From positions 38,501 through 102,500 of the forward strand of contig CAJNDS010000384.1 in assembly GCA_905221605.1 (NCBI GenBank): DNA of 64,000 bases. The letters are read 5' to 3'. The notes below the pieces were generated by a model that saw only the letters and a program-made list of their open reading frames with translations, did not search any database and was not told the DNA's origin. Both the position numbers and the translations under genes were made by a program. Shown here one piece after another: positions 10,770-21,772 of the stretch; the stretch's first letter is position 1; each line of letters starts with the position of its first letter. Source of the stretch: Symbiodinium natans (Eukaryota > Sar > Dinophyceae > Suessiales > Symbiodiniaceae).

Positions 10770-11160
10770 TCTCTTGTTAGAATTGTTTTCGGGTTATCGG
10801 CGTGACCTTCGAGCTCTGGAGGAATGGCGCTGCTGAAGAACACCGACAGCCCAGTCGCTTCAAGAACTTCCGGACATCTGACTTGAAAGTCCGGGCCACG
10901 AGCTGCCGAATCGATTCTGAAGGCACCGCTGACAGGGTCCCTCGGCTCTGGCAAAGTACAGCTGGCAAGGTTTTACAAAGCCAAGACCAATTTATTGCTG
11001 GATATCAGCTCATGTATCTTGGCATCCATGACAACAAACTGGCACTCTGCTAGTCCACTTGACACGCCTGGAGATGTGGGGGACGTGGGAGATGCGGGAG
11101 ATCCGGATCCATCACCGAGATCGGTCGCCATAAAGGGTCCTGACCTCAATCTGCCCAGCG
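10770..11160 (-). CDS. Two exons joined by a 48-nt intron
   Basis: The upstream exon (10977 to about 11160) codes for an Ser/Pro/Gly-rich linker and then LAECQFVVMDAKIHELISSN, ending at GTAAAA. The downstream exon (from 10928 down) follows CTGTCAG and reads GAFRIDSAARGPDFQVRCPE and on to SVFFSSAIPPELEG. The intervening 48 bases begin GTAAAA, end CAG and contain an in-frame TAA. Removing them keeps one frame across both exons. No family is recognised. Confidence 0.45.
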
Positions 11161-11279
11161 TGTCTAAACTGCCGAGGAAGATTGTGGCACGACCAGGCTT
11201 CAAAACTCATAATCAAGCTGTCTGTAAAGGGGCCCGAAGCTTGGAGACAGAATCTCCATCACTACCCTGCCTGGAGTTG

Positions 11280-11900
11280 AAAAAAAATGAGCCAATGTAC
11301 CCAGCAGTCTAGTACCTCAAGCACATCGTGACTCCAGTCGCCGAGCTACAAAGGGCCATCTGATGAAACATTCATCACCCGGTCGCATGGCCATCTACCC
11401 CCATGCATCAGGGAAGCAAAGTGAAGGTATCAACATCCTGACTCTCTCAAGTGCTGCCATGTGATGAGTTCTCCGGAGGCCCCTCAGCACAGGCACTGCG
11501 ACGGGTAAACTGGGTAAACATCTTCGCTTTAAGCGCTAAACATGTAAGATCACAAAGCAAGACCCAACAATGGGACCGCGATGTACCATCCACCACGTCA
11601 GGGTGTCTACCCACTGGGGTGAGCCGGATGCGGTCACTTACAAATGGCACCAGTATGGCATGGTGCTGGTGCAAGAGCTCCGGTGGAATACTCTGTGGAA
11701 TCACACCGCTGTGCAGAAGCATGCGAAGATGCAAACCGTTGGCATCACATGCCGAGTCTTTTTGCCAATGGACCTGTCGATGCAGAGCTGGCTGCCAAAT
11801 TGGCACTCTTTTGCCACAAAGCTGTGGGACAACCACAAACATGTCATTCTACGATGTTCTACGTCAAAGGCAGTGAGCTCACGCCCCCCCCAAACCCGAA
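11280..11900. other. Low-stop region of uncertain strand
   Basis: Three plus frames and one minus frame are all open here. The plus frame around 11730-11870 reads most like protein (FANGPVDAELAAKLALFC), but the neighbouring plus frame also looks plausible. It could be a small inserted element or an intron of low stop density. Confidence 0.25.
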
Positions 11901-12016
11901 GTCACGGAGCTGTTTGGCCCTGCCGCGCATTTGTCCAAGCTCCAGCAAGCTTCCCCTGTTTCCCAAGTCTCCACCAAGTCGTCACCGCTCTGCCCCTGAG
12001 GGGCCCCGTTTTGGCC

Positions 12017-14577
12017 TCAGTAGTAGGTGCTGAGGAAGGTCCCACGGATGGACCTGCCTCGCTGTGTCTGCGCCTCGCTCAAGTAGAGGTCCGCCGGCTG
12101 GGAGGCAGCCAGCTGCGCATAGGGCACCTGGGCAAACGCAGCGGCCCACTTCCCTGCAGAGACTGGGGTACATGTCTAAGTCTCGCTGTACAATATTTGT
12201 GGGTGAGGGGTCCACGACAGCCCTTTTCCCGACTGCTCGGTTCTGCACGTGGGCTGCCACGTGTGCTGCAGCCTTTCTTTTCGTCCAAGCAACTGCGCCG
12301 TGGATCTGGGCATTTTCTGGGCCTTCTGTGACGTCAAAGCACCGAAACTGTATCACGTGGTTTTCCCTGCCTCAGTCCCGGGGTCTGCTCGCCATTGCGC
12401 ACACTTCACCTACATTTGCGCCAATGCCGAGGCGGACATGGCCTACATGCAGGAGCATACAAGCAGTTGCAAACACGCAAGCTTGTGATTTGGGTCGCTT
12501 CATCGGACTTGCGGCGGCTGGGGTCCGTACCATAGGGAAGAGGCTTGCAAGGCTCGAACTGCACGAAGTACATCTCTGCCTTCCATGAAGTTTGGAGATG
12601 TTTGTCTCTAGAGTTGTATTCACACAAAAGTCCCACCCGCCAGCCCTCACGACTCCGTGACACCCTGCGCATCATTTTCCTGGGATGCGCAAATCGAGCA
12701 GTTCAGCTGCAGTTCAGCTGATTTCAGCCATCCTAGCATGGAACTACCAAGTCTAAAACGCAACCTAGCAAGAACAGACCTCTACCCTTTGCAGACCCTT
12801 CGAACTGCAAAGGCTTCGACGCTGCAAACTGTGTTCAAGGCAACAACGAGACGCTTACCGTGCTTCGCTTCGCTACGCACTAACCAGCGAAAGAGTATAG
12901 GCGCTTTGATGCGTGTAGATGCGTGTAGCGATGAGGAGGACCAGTCAAACAAGGCACAGAGCTGTTAGCTGCGCACTGCAACTCTCATACGTAAACTTTG
13001 GCCATCAACGAGAGCGGTCCCATCAAGCCAGGACATCTGGCAGCTGCACGAGGCTCAATATTCACACCTCCAACTAAACAGAAACCTGCAGCTGGAACCT
13101 GCCCCGCGCCCTCAAGGCTGGAAGTTCGGGTAAGGAAGGCCCTCTTTGACGCCCTATGATGTGGTCGAAGACCGCCAGGGAAGCCCATCCCTCAACCCCT
13201 GAACGGAGTAAAAGCCCTTCTTCGACTCGAAGTCGAACGCAACGGCTAAGGGATCCTTGAAGGAAGCCATGAACCCTACAAGGAGTGGCCCAGATGAACT
13301 CCGCACTGTCAGCCCGTTGGGTTGAGGAGTGATCCCCCTGGCCTTCCCAAACTGGCAGATGGCGTTGAAGGCTTCCCGCGTGCACTCGCGGGCGGCGATC
13401 CATCCGGTGCCAAGAGACCAGCCAAAGACCTGTCAGCTCAGCAAGAAAGAGAATCTCACATGGGCGGCTGTCAATATTATGATCCCTTTTGGGGGTACCC
13501 TAAATATTAGGTGCCGTAGTACAATAGGGATCCAAAAAAGGGACCATAATTTTGACAAACAGGACCCCTAAAAGAGAGCCCCCAAATAGTAGGATCCCCT
13601 TATAAGAAGGACCCAATAGGGTACCCCGAATTTCGTAGACCCCCACATAGGTCTTGAAAGCAAGCCGGGCCGGCTCACAGCGCGAAAAAAAAACACCTGG
13701 CATTCGCGAGCCTGGTTTTGGTAGGCCTCGCTGTGGGAAAAAAGCACCTGGGATTGGGAAAAAGAAACTGGCCCCAGCTGACGCTACGAGTGCTTGCGAC
13801 AGGGCACGTCATCGATGTCCCAGCCGTTCTCTTCGCAAAGTTTCTCCTTGAAGGGCCCCACTTCCGGCGGGTTTTTGTGCAATGTGGTAGAGATACAGGA
13901 GTTACGTGAATCAAACCTTTAAGGCGGAGCTGGGTGGAGGTTGGGACTACTTGAAATCCAGCCGAAGAAGCCAAGATGGATACCAGAGGGCGGTAAGCCG
14001 GCACGTAGATGATGCTGGCAGTGAGGAACCAGTCCCATCGTTCGATGGCACTTTTGCTGGCCGCGCCTGAGTGTCACCAAGGGCAACGACTCAGGGTGCC
14101 CAGCAGGGTTTCGGGTTGAAGGTTGAGGGTTTAGGGCTTAGGGCTTAAGGCTTAGGGCTTAGGGCTTAGGGCTTAGAGTTTAGGGTACGGCACAAAGAAA
14201 TGCCTGTTGGGCTGAGACTCCCCACTTTCCGAACAGCATCCTGTACATCCAGCCCAGGTTGTTTCCTGTGAATGGGTCTTCCAAGGTCTTCAGCTTCTGA
14301 TGTTTGGGCAGCGCCTTCTTGTGGACAATATACCTTCGAACGACTTGCTGAGATGGATTTGAGATTGCCGCATAAGACTAAACGCGGATAAACTGAAAGC
14401 AATAGCAAGGCAGCTCAAGCTTGGCCAGGGCACCACTGGAATCTCCAGTTCCCCGCGTAGGGGCGGTAGGCGATAAGGAATGGCACGAGAGTGGGGTAAA
14501 GCTGCCTGTCCGACGTGCTCTGTCTCTCCTTCTTTGCTTTCCTGCATTTCTTAATTTTGCTATTCTTGTTATCTCCT

Positions 14578-14612
<35 letters not shown>

Positions 14613-16863
14613 GCATTCTTTCTTTATTCCTTCCTTCCTTCCTGCCTTCCTTGCTTCCTTCCTTCCTCCCTTGCTTTCTTTCTTCCGGTATTTCTTTTTC
14701 TGTATTTCATGCTTTATGTATTCCTTTATTCCGTTCCTTTGTTTCGTTCCTTTTTGTTTCGTTCTGTCTTCTTTCTTTTTTTCTTTATGTCTTTCTTTCT
14801 GTCTGTCTTTCTTTATTTGTTAGTTTTGTTGTTTCTTTCTTTCTTCCTTTCTCCCTTTCTTGCTTTCTGAGGGCTTGGGTTCAAAGCCCTGGGTTGTGCG
14901 CCCCATTGTCAGTGACGCAAGAGTTACTTTAGGCCTTCGAGTGGGAGGTTCCACGAACCTGTTTATTAACACCTCTCTGTTTGTCTACAGCTCGAGAACT
15001 CGCGTTGCTCCTGAGCTGCTGTGCGCTTCTACTAGTTGGCCTTGTTGGCTGCCTCTTCTGCAAAGAGATATGCTGGTTGAGGCTCAAGGCTGCAAGCCCT
15101 TCGGTTTCCAGATTCTGCAGCAGTGAGTTGCACTTGCGGGAACGGGGAGTCTAGCATCTTCCTTCGGCTACAGGCATGGCAATAAGCTTCGAGGCGCCGC
15201 GAGTCAGACGGTTGTGTTCTTCGGTCTTAAGGCCCCGGAGCTTTGGGACGTCCATTGCAGCAACACCCTGGTCAGGGGATTTGAGGCGATCAGCGGCTAG
15301 GTGGAGATCCCGCTTCAGTTTTTTTCACACCTTCAGCCGAGGCGCCCAAACAAAGGGATGAGAACAAGGACCAGCACAAGGAACGACTGCAGGAACAGGG
15401 AAGATGGCAGTGAGAGCCTCAGCTTCCATTCACGATTTTGACTCCCCTCACAGCCTCTGAAACCTCGAATCGTGACAAGCTGAGACCACGTTCTGACATT
15501 GTTCAAGACTGTCAAGGCAGTTCGAGGAGCTGGTTCACGACAAAGAGGTAGTATGCCAAGATCATACAGAAGAAGTTCCACTCGAACACCGACGCGAACG
15601 GCATGCACACCCCAATAAAGAAGTGGTAGGCGATCATTCCGTAAGCACCGACATATCGCAGCGGCACCGAGCAACAGCAGAGGGCGGGGAAGACTATTTC
15701 CAGCAGCGCGCCCGTCCAGGCCAGAACAGTGGTGAACATACTCGGGTTCACGTCTCTCGGAAAGTCTGCCAGCATGATCTTGGCAAGGAAGCCCCTTGGA
15801 AGGAGATTGGCGACTGCAGAATCCTTCGTAATGAAGGGAAGCACATACTGGAACCAAGGGCCCATCTTGGAGACACCTGCCCAGGACCAAAGTGCCAACT
15901 GCACGCACTGCATGCCATTGCGCCAGTCTGGGAACATCAGGCAAACCAGCATGTACACGTAGTGCTCTCCTCGGCTGGCCAGGTAGATGGTAAAGTCGAA
16001 GACGGTGCAGAGGGCAAGTGCCAAGTAGATCGGCAGCAGCTGCGATGCCCCTAGCTCAGGGGCCAGCAGCGCCCGCAGCAGCAAGGCGATGTAGGCTGCG
16101 AAGCTCACGACGGCCAAGATGGAGCGCTGCCCGGGAACCTCGGCTAAGCCTAGGAGCCCCGAGATGCAGCTCTCGAAGTCAATGTTGCCAAATAAGACCC
16201 ATTTAAGACATTCTAAGACCCCTGCTGTATCCTCCAGTGAGGAGAAAGAGAGGAACAAAAACATCTCCGAGGTACTCCGCGGCCAAAGTTCAGCAGGTTC
16301 GCCACCTGGGGCAGCAGAGGGGAGCAGAGCGTCCCTGGCGTCAGGAAGTGGATCGCGGTACTTCCCAGGTGCCACTTAAAACGGAAGCCCAGCAGGGACG
16401 AGGTCGCTCCAAGGCCCAAAAGGCCATGCAGGACTTGGTAGACAAGGAGCCTCTTCATGTTCAAATCAGTCAGAAGAGACGTAGAGGTGTCCATGAATAT
16501 ACATTGGAAGCCAAACCACCAAATGAGGCCGATTGGCACGTATGTGCTGATCACAGCCGGAATAGGCAAGAAGGCATTGTCTCGTAGGATCTTCAGGCTC
16601 GTGAGTCTCAGTCGGTCTCGAAGGCTTGTCCGCTTCCACGCATCATCATCCAGCGGAACGGAAGCAAAATTGATGATGCCAGCCCCCTCACCAAGATTGC
16701 AGTCCTTGCTGCCGGTGAGCAGCGACTCGTTCATAGGTTCAGGCGCTTGTAAGCCAGGAACATTCAAAATTTGGCAGATCTTGGGCCACGACTTGGGAAC
16801 TGCAGCACCGGGCGCAATGTCACAAGCGTCACAAGCGTTCGGAAAATTTGAGCACGCATGCAA
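12017..16863 (-). CDS. DUF3556-type multi-pass membrane protein
   Basis: The 5' part (16306-16863) carries a basic start-of-domain segment (TSLRDRLRLTSLKILRDNAF), two hydrophobic helices and a TPGTL turn. After an intron of about 134 nt the next exon (15542-16171) carries RSILAVVSFAAYIALLLRAL, then DFTIYLASRGEHYVYMLVC, LALWSWAGVSKM, and VFEWNFFCMILAYY. A further exon (15338-15386) is one helix, and about 14.44-14.51 kb carries FLIAYRPYAGNW. The order RPGT-like turn, WAGVSK, EWN and YAGNW is that of DUF3556, a membrane family of unknown function that I know mainly from actinobacteria. Later exons: 14189-14347 (ends WMYRMLFGKW), 13945-14045, about 13800-13880 (GPFKEKLCEENGWDIDDVPC), and a terminal exon at 12017-12153 ending TFLSTYY-stop. 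The joins in the 3' half are not all in phase in my reading, so the last exons could belong to a separate gene. The start codon is also uncertain. Confidence 0.7.
13472..13650. repeat. Dispersed repeat, copy A, with fold-back arms
   Basis: The bases at 13476-13502 and 13525-13551 form an imperfect inverted repeat (TTATGATCCCTTTT against AAAAGGGACCATAA), with a short spacer. To the right, 13588-13645 matches copies at 7.34 and 20.49 kb. The whole interval is rich in GGGTACCC-like palindromes. Confidence 0.65.
14106..14186. repeat. Interstitial telomere-like tract, degenerate TTTAGGG/CTTAGGG
   Basis: About ten units, mostly GGGCTTA and GGGTTTA, read along plus. The tract begins directly beside the 3' end of the DUF3556-gene exon at 14189-14347, so it lies in the first bases of the following intron on the minus strand. 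Confidence 0.9.
14575..14872. repeat. CTTT/CCTT polypyrimidine microsatellite
   Basis: A run of TTTC followed by TTCC and mixed C/T units occupies nearly 300 bases of plus-strand pyrimidine. Phe/Leu/Ser-rich frames over it are not genes. It lies between exons of the DUF3556 gene. Confidence 0.9.
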
Positions 16864-17474
16864 CCAAAACGCACTCTTGGCACCACAGCTACATCACAAC
16901 TGCACCTGCAAACATCTGCAAAACGTGAGACATGCCACCTCCTGGTGCATCCGGAGCTCCTGTCCGGAGCGGCCTTTCTCTTGGCACCAGGCCATGGCGC
17001 CTTGGAAACCCGGATGCGGCGGGGGAGGGGGGGGCCTCTGGCTCTTAAGCCTTTGTCCTTTGTGCTTTGCGGTCTTTCCCCCCCTCCTTCCCCCCCGCCC
17101 CCCCCCGCCACAACATGCAATGAAATCCCCAGCCCCACCGTGATGCCCGGCGTTCGGCAACCTCTGCGGCAGACTGGCCCATGGAAGTCCTCCGGCTGCA
17201 TCAGCCAAGAACAGCGAAGCATACCGACATGACGCACTTTCATTGCTTCTTTTGGGGCAATGATTCGCACCGGCATGTTAGTCTTGGTGCTGGCACGGCC
17301 TGTCTATTGAGTGCATCCCTTGCTGTTGCCTGCTTCTGGCGCATGCCGGATCTCGTGCCAGGAGAAACTGCGCCTTCGGCAGATGGCCGAGAGAAAAGGA
17401 AGCATCTAAAGGAATCAAGCTTCAACAAGCTGTGCGGGTGAAGAGATATCCAGGCCCAGCCTGCTGTGGCCAGC

Positions 17475-17520
17475 CAAAGGCAGCTGCGCGGTGCAGCGGT
17501 GTGATCCCGGTTTCCTGCTC
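17475..17520 (-). CDS. Ankyrin-repeat exon
   Basis: After a GCGCTCAG acceptor the frame reads EQETGITPLHRAAAFG, the G-x-TPLH-x-AA-x-x-G core of an ankyrin repeat. The exon then breaks after the first base of the glycine codon, at a possible GC donor. Ankyrin repeats bind other proteins. Neighbouring repeats should lie in exons further along on minus but were not identified. Confidence 0.55.
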
Positions 17521-17597
17521 CTGAGCGCTTAGGTAGAGAGAGCACTCAAAGCTGAAAGCTTATAGCACTACGTCTGCAGCACATGCTGCCCATCTCT

Positions 17598-17690
17598 CAA
17601 ACTTCGGAGGCTTGCAGTGCTGGTCCAGCCTGGAAGGCTATGGCAACGCCACCAAAGCCGTCATACGTGGCCCAGAATTCCTCAGAGTAT
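17598..17690 (-). CDS. Exon upstream of the ankyrin exon
   Basis: After a CTGAG acceptor the frame reads EEFWATYDGFGGVAIAFQAG and ends PALQASE. It stops three bases later unless the GTTTGAG there is used as a donor. It reads as clear protein sequence of unknown family and may be part of the ankyrin gene. Confidence 0.45.
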
Positions 17691-17699
17691 GGACAAGTA

Positions 17700-19260
17700 A
17701 CAACTGACCAAACCTGGAACTAAAGCGCTTGTAGTTGAACCCTGGTGTCTTGCTTGAGCATACTTCGAAAGAGCCCCTTCATGATTGCGTGTTGCCATCA
17801 TCAGTAGGGCAGAACAAGTCTTCAGCATGAGAAAATCAAGAAAAACAGGCAGGAACGATTCCTCAAACGAGGCGTGGGAGCCTCGGTGTGGTTCTTCGGC
17901 CGGCCCCGCAAGGCGAACCATCTCGCACCCGACGCAAAGGTGCCATCAGGGAGCTGCGGCATACTGTTGCTGCCCGAACATGTACCGCGGGTTCTTCCAA
18001 GTGAAGGTCCCTTGTAAGCTACACATTCTGTTGTGAGCTGGGAACTGGCTGCACAAAAACTTGCTCCTCCTGATCACCAAAAGAAGTTTCGCTGGAGATT
18101 TGTTGTTTTATCGAGATTTCCATGCTACTGAGTCAGCTGAATGGAGCAAAATTGTAGTCTTCCCACGTCACAGGGCAGAGACACAGCGGAGCATTCACAC
18201 AAGCCTAGTCTGAAATGGAACACGGGCATCAACGAGCTGCCTAGATCGAAGCCCTCGCTCAAGCATCTGCTAGGGATCCTCGGCACAACGGCCCGATCCT
18301 CCAATGCAATTCAGCGATACATGGCCAATAGCAGAACCTCCAGACTTCTGCTGTCCAATGCTATCCGCCAAACCACCCTTCCAAACAGCCAAGAGAACAC
18401 CAGCCCGAGCCGCCCTAGCCTCCTTTCGCGGCAGCCTGAGGGCGGGAGAACCGCGGACCTGTCTTCGGCTACATCTGCGAAGCATGGCAGCCCATGCCGG
18501 CTACCGACTTTGGAAGGTGCTGATGCCTCCGCTCCGCCGGTCGGGCCGCGCCGGTGGTGGCCGCGGCCGCAGCGAGCCAGGCCGCTGCCGCGGGTAGACC
18601 AACCTGCAAGCATGTCGAGCCGTGGCCACGTCACGGTCAGTAGCGACAGACATGTTTACGGCAACCTCCTTTCGACGAGCTTTCGCATTATCAGTTTTGT
18701 GTTTCGGTCAGTCTGCTACTACTGCGAATGCTCTTGTACGAGCGGTAAGACAAGAACGTTTTCATGGCATGCAACAAACATGCATGAATCCAATGCCTGC
18801 ACCGGCCGGCCCTCGACAAAACCTAAATTTTGGAATTGTGGAAACCGCAAGGCGTGCCTGCGGCCAGCTTTTCCTGGGCACTGGCTGGCCTGGCAGATCT
18901 CAAAACAGAGTGCGCTCCAGAAACTGGATCACTGGAAAGGCCACAGCTGCAATTGCAGCTCTCACCTCACCATCCAAAACCCTTAGACCTAAGAAATCCA
19001 GAATCCAGAAACCACGCGGCACGGCGAAACCCTGCGAAACCTAAACCCACCATCGAGAACCCGCACTTCAAGTCCGAAACGTCTGTCTTCGCCTTGGAGC
19101 AAATAGCATGGACGGTCGGGTTCAGGGTTTCCGACCTCTCGGCCTGGGACAAGGCCACACGAAGGGAGTTGCGCTCTCGATGAGGCAGTTAGGGTGTGGG
19201 AGGGTTCGGGTTGAGGTTTGATTGAGGCTGCAGGACTTGCATCACCATCTCGAGCATCTG
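17700..19260. other. GC-rich region, no gene assigned
   Basis: Frames are open on both strands at 18.14-18.99 kb (plus, 281 codons) and 18.27-18.63 kb (minus). Composition is Ser/Arg/Ala-rich on every frame and no motif appears. A GGCCGCGGCCGC-type CpG-rich patch lies near 18.55 kb. A single degenerate telomere-like unit cluster (GTTAGGGTGTGGGAGGG) lies at about 19188-19215. Confidence 0.3.
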
Positions 19261-19266
19261 CACACT

Positions 19267-19508
19267 CGGTAGAAAGAGAGAGAGAGAGAGTGACAGAGAG
19301 AGAGAAAGAGACAGAGAGACAAGAGAGAGAAATGAGATCGCACCTCGTTCCGGCGCTGTGGCTCAGAGGTCCACCCCGCCTGCGTGGGGCATGGAGCGTA
19401 CGAGCGCAGGCAGAGAGAGGGAGAGAGCGAGAGAGAGAGAGACAGACAGGACAGACAGACAGACAGACAGGCGGACAGACAGACAGACAGATACAGACAG
19501 ACAGACAA
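19267..19508. repeat. (GA)n and (GACA)n microsatellites
   Basis: Purine runs of GAGA, AGAC and CAGA tetramers fall in two blocks, separated by about 65 bases of unique sequence at 19340-19405. Confidence 0.9.
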
Positions 19509-19904
19509 TCACTCGATATCACGAGAAAACTAACTAATATGTATATAAAAGACGTGAAAGAAAAGGCATCTTGCTGCACACAGCCTGCTCCCTTAAAGGG
19601 TACTTTGGGCTGGCCACCTTGGCCACCTTGGCATTAAAATGTATTTACAACCGCTGCTGTTTCTCACTCTAACCCACAGGGTCGAAGATTATCAGACTGT
19701 GTCCTGCAAGAGAGGATCCTGCTGCGTAATAGCATACTATCCTGAGAAACAGCTTCCGTGTTTCCGCACGGGCTTTTGGTGAGACGCGCATGGTGAATTC
19801 GAGTTCCCTGCAGTGGCGATGGCAAAACAGAACTCTGCACAACACTGGGGTGGGCCTAAGAATCCGGGAAGGACTCGCTGGACTGCAGACGACCACTCCT
19901 TCAC

Positions 19905-20093
19905 TCAGAGCTCCTGGGCTAGGCGAGGGCCTGTGCTCAGCTCGGACATCTCCAGTTGCTTCCGATGCCCTGAAGCTTCACCGAAGCAGGAAAGTAGACG
20001 CTGGGGCAGCGGCGTTGGCTTGAAGCTGGTGCAGGGTGATGCGGCCTGAAACCCACTCCAAAAGTGCGGATCTTCGACGGCATCTACTAGCAC
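19905..20093 (-). CDS. Exon of an unidentified minus-strand gene
   Basis: An uninterrupted minus frame of about 60 codons reads DAVEDPHFWSGFQAASPCTS and on to LLSCFGEASGHRKQLEMSEL, ending at a TGA at 19905-19907. The sequence is protein-like throughout. A second coding-like stretch on the same strand (20118-20250, RTRTNVTTFDALAAPVNHLK) may be the preceding exon. No family is recognised. Confidence 0.45.
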   Translation of the reverse strand: MLVDAVEDPHFWSGFQAASPCTSFKPTPLPQRLLSCFGEASGHRKQLEMSELSTGPRLAQEL

Positions 20094-20439
20094 TCTAAAT
20101 GCGGGACCAACACAAGTTCACATCTGACGTTGTTCTCCCGTCCTAAGGGGAGTAGGACGCGCCTTCAAGTGGTTTACGGGTGCAGCTAGTGCATCGAAGG
20201 TCGTTACGTTGGTTCTTGTCCGGATGCAAATCCGTAGCCTGTCGACTGGACGTCCAGCTGCTGCCAGACGCCGGAGGCTCGGTCCTTGCGAGGGTGTGAG
20301 CCTTCTAAGGTGTCCCACGTGATTTGCTATGGGCTAGAGGCTTTGGGGCTTCGTCTGCATGACAGACTCGCTCGTGTACGCAACATGCTGAGCCAGAAAC
20401 ATGCTGAGCCAGAACATCAGTCGTACAGAGCGGGGGTTT

Positions 20440-20545
20440 CCGAAACTAGGGGTACGCCTTTTGGGGGTCCCTTCAAGAGACTTCTACTCTTATTGGGGTA
20501 TAAGCAGGGCACCCCGAATATCGTAAACCCCCATGTGCGACTCAG
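20440..20545. repeat. Dispersed repeat, copy B
   Basis: The segment GGGCACCCCGAATATCGTAA at about 20505 matches 13618-13640 with few changes, and TTTTGGGGGTCCC at about 20460 matches the arm at 13486. Confidence 0.6.
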
Positions 20546-20779
20546 GCCTTCAGCTCCCAGATCACAAGTGCAGCCTCGAACTCTGCCTCTCGAAGCAGAA
20601 ATGCCATGGGAGCAGCGGAGCCATTGGATTGCAGCGGAGCCGACAATAGCTCAAGCCTTTTGCTCAAGAAATTGCATCACCCAAGCATAGGCTTTCCCCA
20701 ATTGCTTTTCTGCAGGGGTTCTTGTTTCTTTCTCAGAATTCCAACCTAGCCCGATGCTCTGCTTGCTTGGTTGCTTTTG

Positions 20780-21355
20780 TCTCCTGTTGTCCCTCTTCAT
20801 GTGGCCTCGAAAGGGGCTCTCCTCGTCTCTGCTCGTCTCCCTTTTGTCCCCCTCTAAGTGGCTCTGGAGCTGGCCTCGGCTGGGGACCTGGACTCTTTGT
20901 CTGCCTCCCCTTTCAAAAGAGGGCGGCGTCGGCCGCTCCTCGTCTCCTCGCGTCTCCCTGCTTTCTTCCTGGGTCCGTGGACTCCTGTTCTCACCCTTCA
21001 TGTGGATGGCCTCAAGACTCCGCTTGTCTCCTTGTTGTCCCTTGCCTTGATGTGGGTAGCCTCGGCTGCTTGTCTCCGCTTGTCTCTCCGGTTTCGCGCC
21101 CTGTGCTCTCTGTCTCCCATGTTATCTTTGTTCTGTGGGGACACTTTGTCTCCACTCCGCTTGTCACGCCTTGTCCCGCTTCATGTGGGTGGCCTCAGCC
21201 GGACTCCCACTCCTCGTCGCCACTTGTCTGCCAACTCCATGTCTCCGCTTGCCTCTTCTTGTCCCCTTCATGTGGGTGGCCTTCTCTGCGCTTGTCTCCC
21301 TTGTCCCTTCACGTGGATGGCCTCGGCCCGGTACCTGGACACTTTGACCCTTTCG
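20780..21355. repeat. Degenerate minisatellite (TTCATGTGGGTGGCCTC unit)
   Basis: The core TTCATGTGGGTGGCCTC recurs in diverged form at about 20797, 20999, 21050, 21180, 21270 and 21310. Between copies lie CTTGTCTCC and TTGTCCC motifs. On minus it gives a charged repeat around HMKG and ETS. It is probably a decayed tandem repeat and not a gene. Confidence 0.6.
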
Positions 21356-21688
21356 TAGGTCACCTGACTGTGCTTGAGTTTCATGCAATATCCGCGTGAA
21401 CCGTTGGGCGACTGCTCGTGCACGCTTGGCACCTCCGAGAAGTGAAATCTTTGGGTTGTACAAGTGATGCATGTCCTCTTCTTGTTCGATCTTGTTCGTC
21501 TTCGTCTTCGTCTTTGTATTCTTCTGGAAAATACACCAACATGACCACATTCCAAATGATGCCGCACTCCCACCCCCTCCCCCAGACTCCCCCAGCTGCT
21601 TTCTTCCCCCAATGGGCCTGGGTCATCGCCTCCGCCTCCGTAGACGAGCCTGCAGAGTTGACGATCCGAAGACTTCCCGAATCTTTAC

Positions 21689-21772
21689 CTCCCCAGGATT
21701 TGCAGCCTCCGAGGTCTGAGCGATTTGGGCAACAAGGGCCTTTTGTCCCTGCGTATACCCCTCCTGGTCTTG
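21689..21772 (-). CDS. 84-nt exon with clean splice sites
   Basis: An AAAG acceptor is followed by 28 codons (QDQEGYTQGQKALVAQIAQT, then SEAANPGE) and a strong GAG/GTAAAG donor; both ends are in phase 0. The sequence is helical and polar. It probably belongs with the exons at 22.5-23.0 kb. No family is recognised. Confidence 0.55.

Noticed and set aside
11570-12331. 253-codon plus frame
   Set aside because: It overlaps the terminal minus-strand exon at 12017-12153, and two other plus frames are equally open.
18141-18986. 281-codon plus frame
   Set aside because: Ser/Arg-rich composition without motif; stop-poor GC-rich DNA explains the length.
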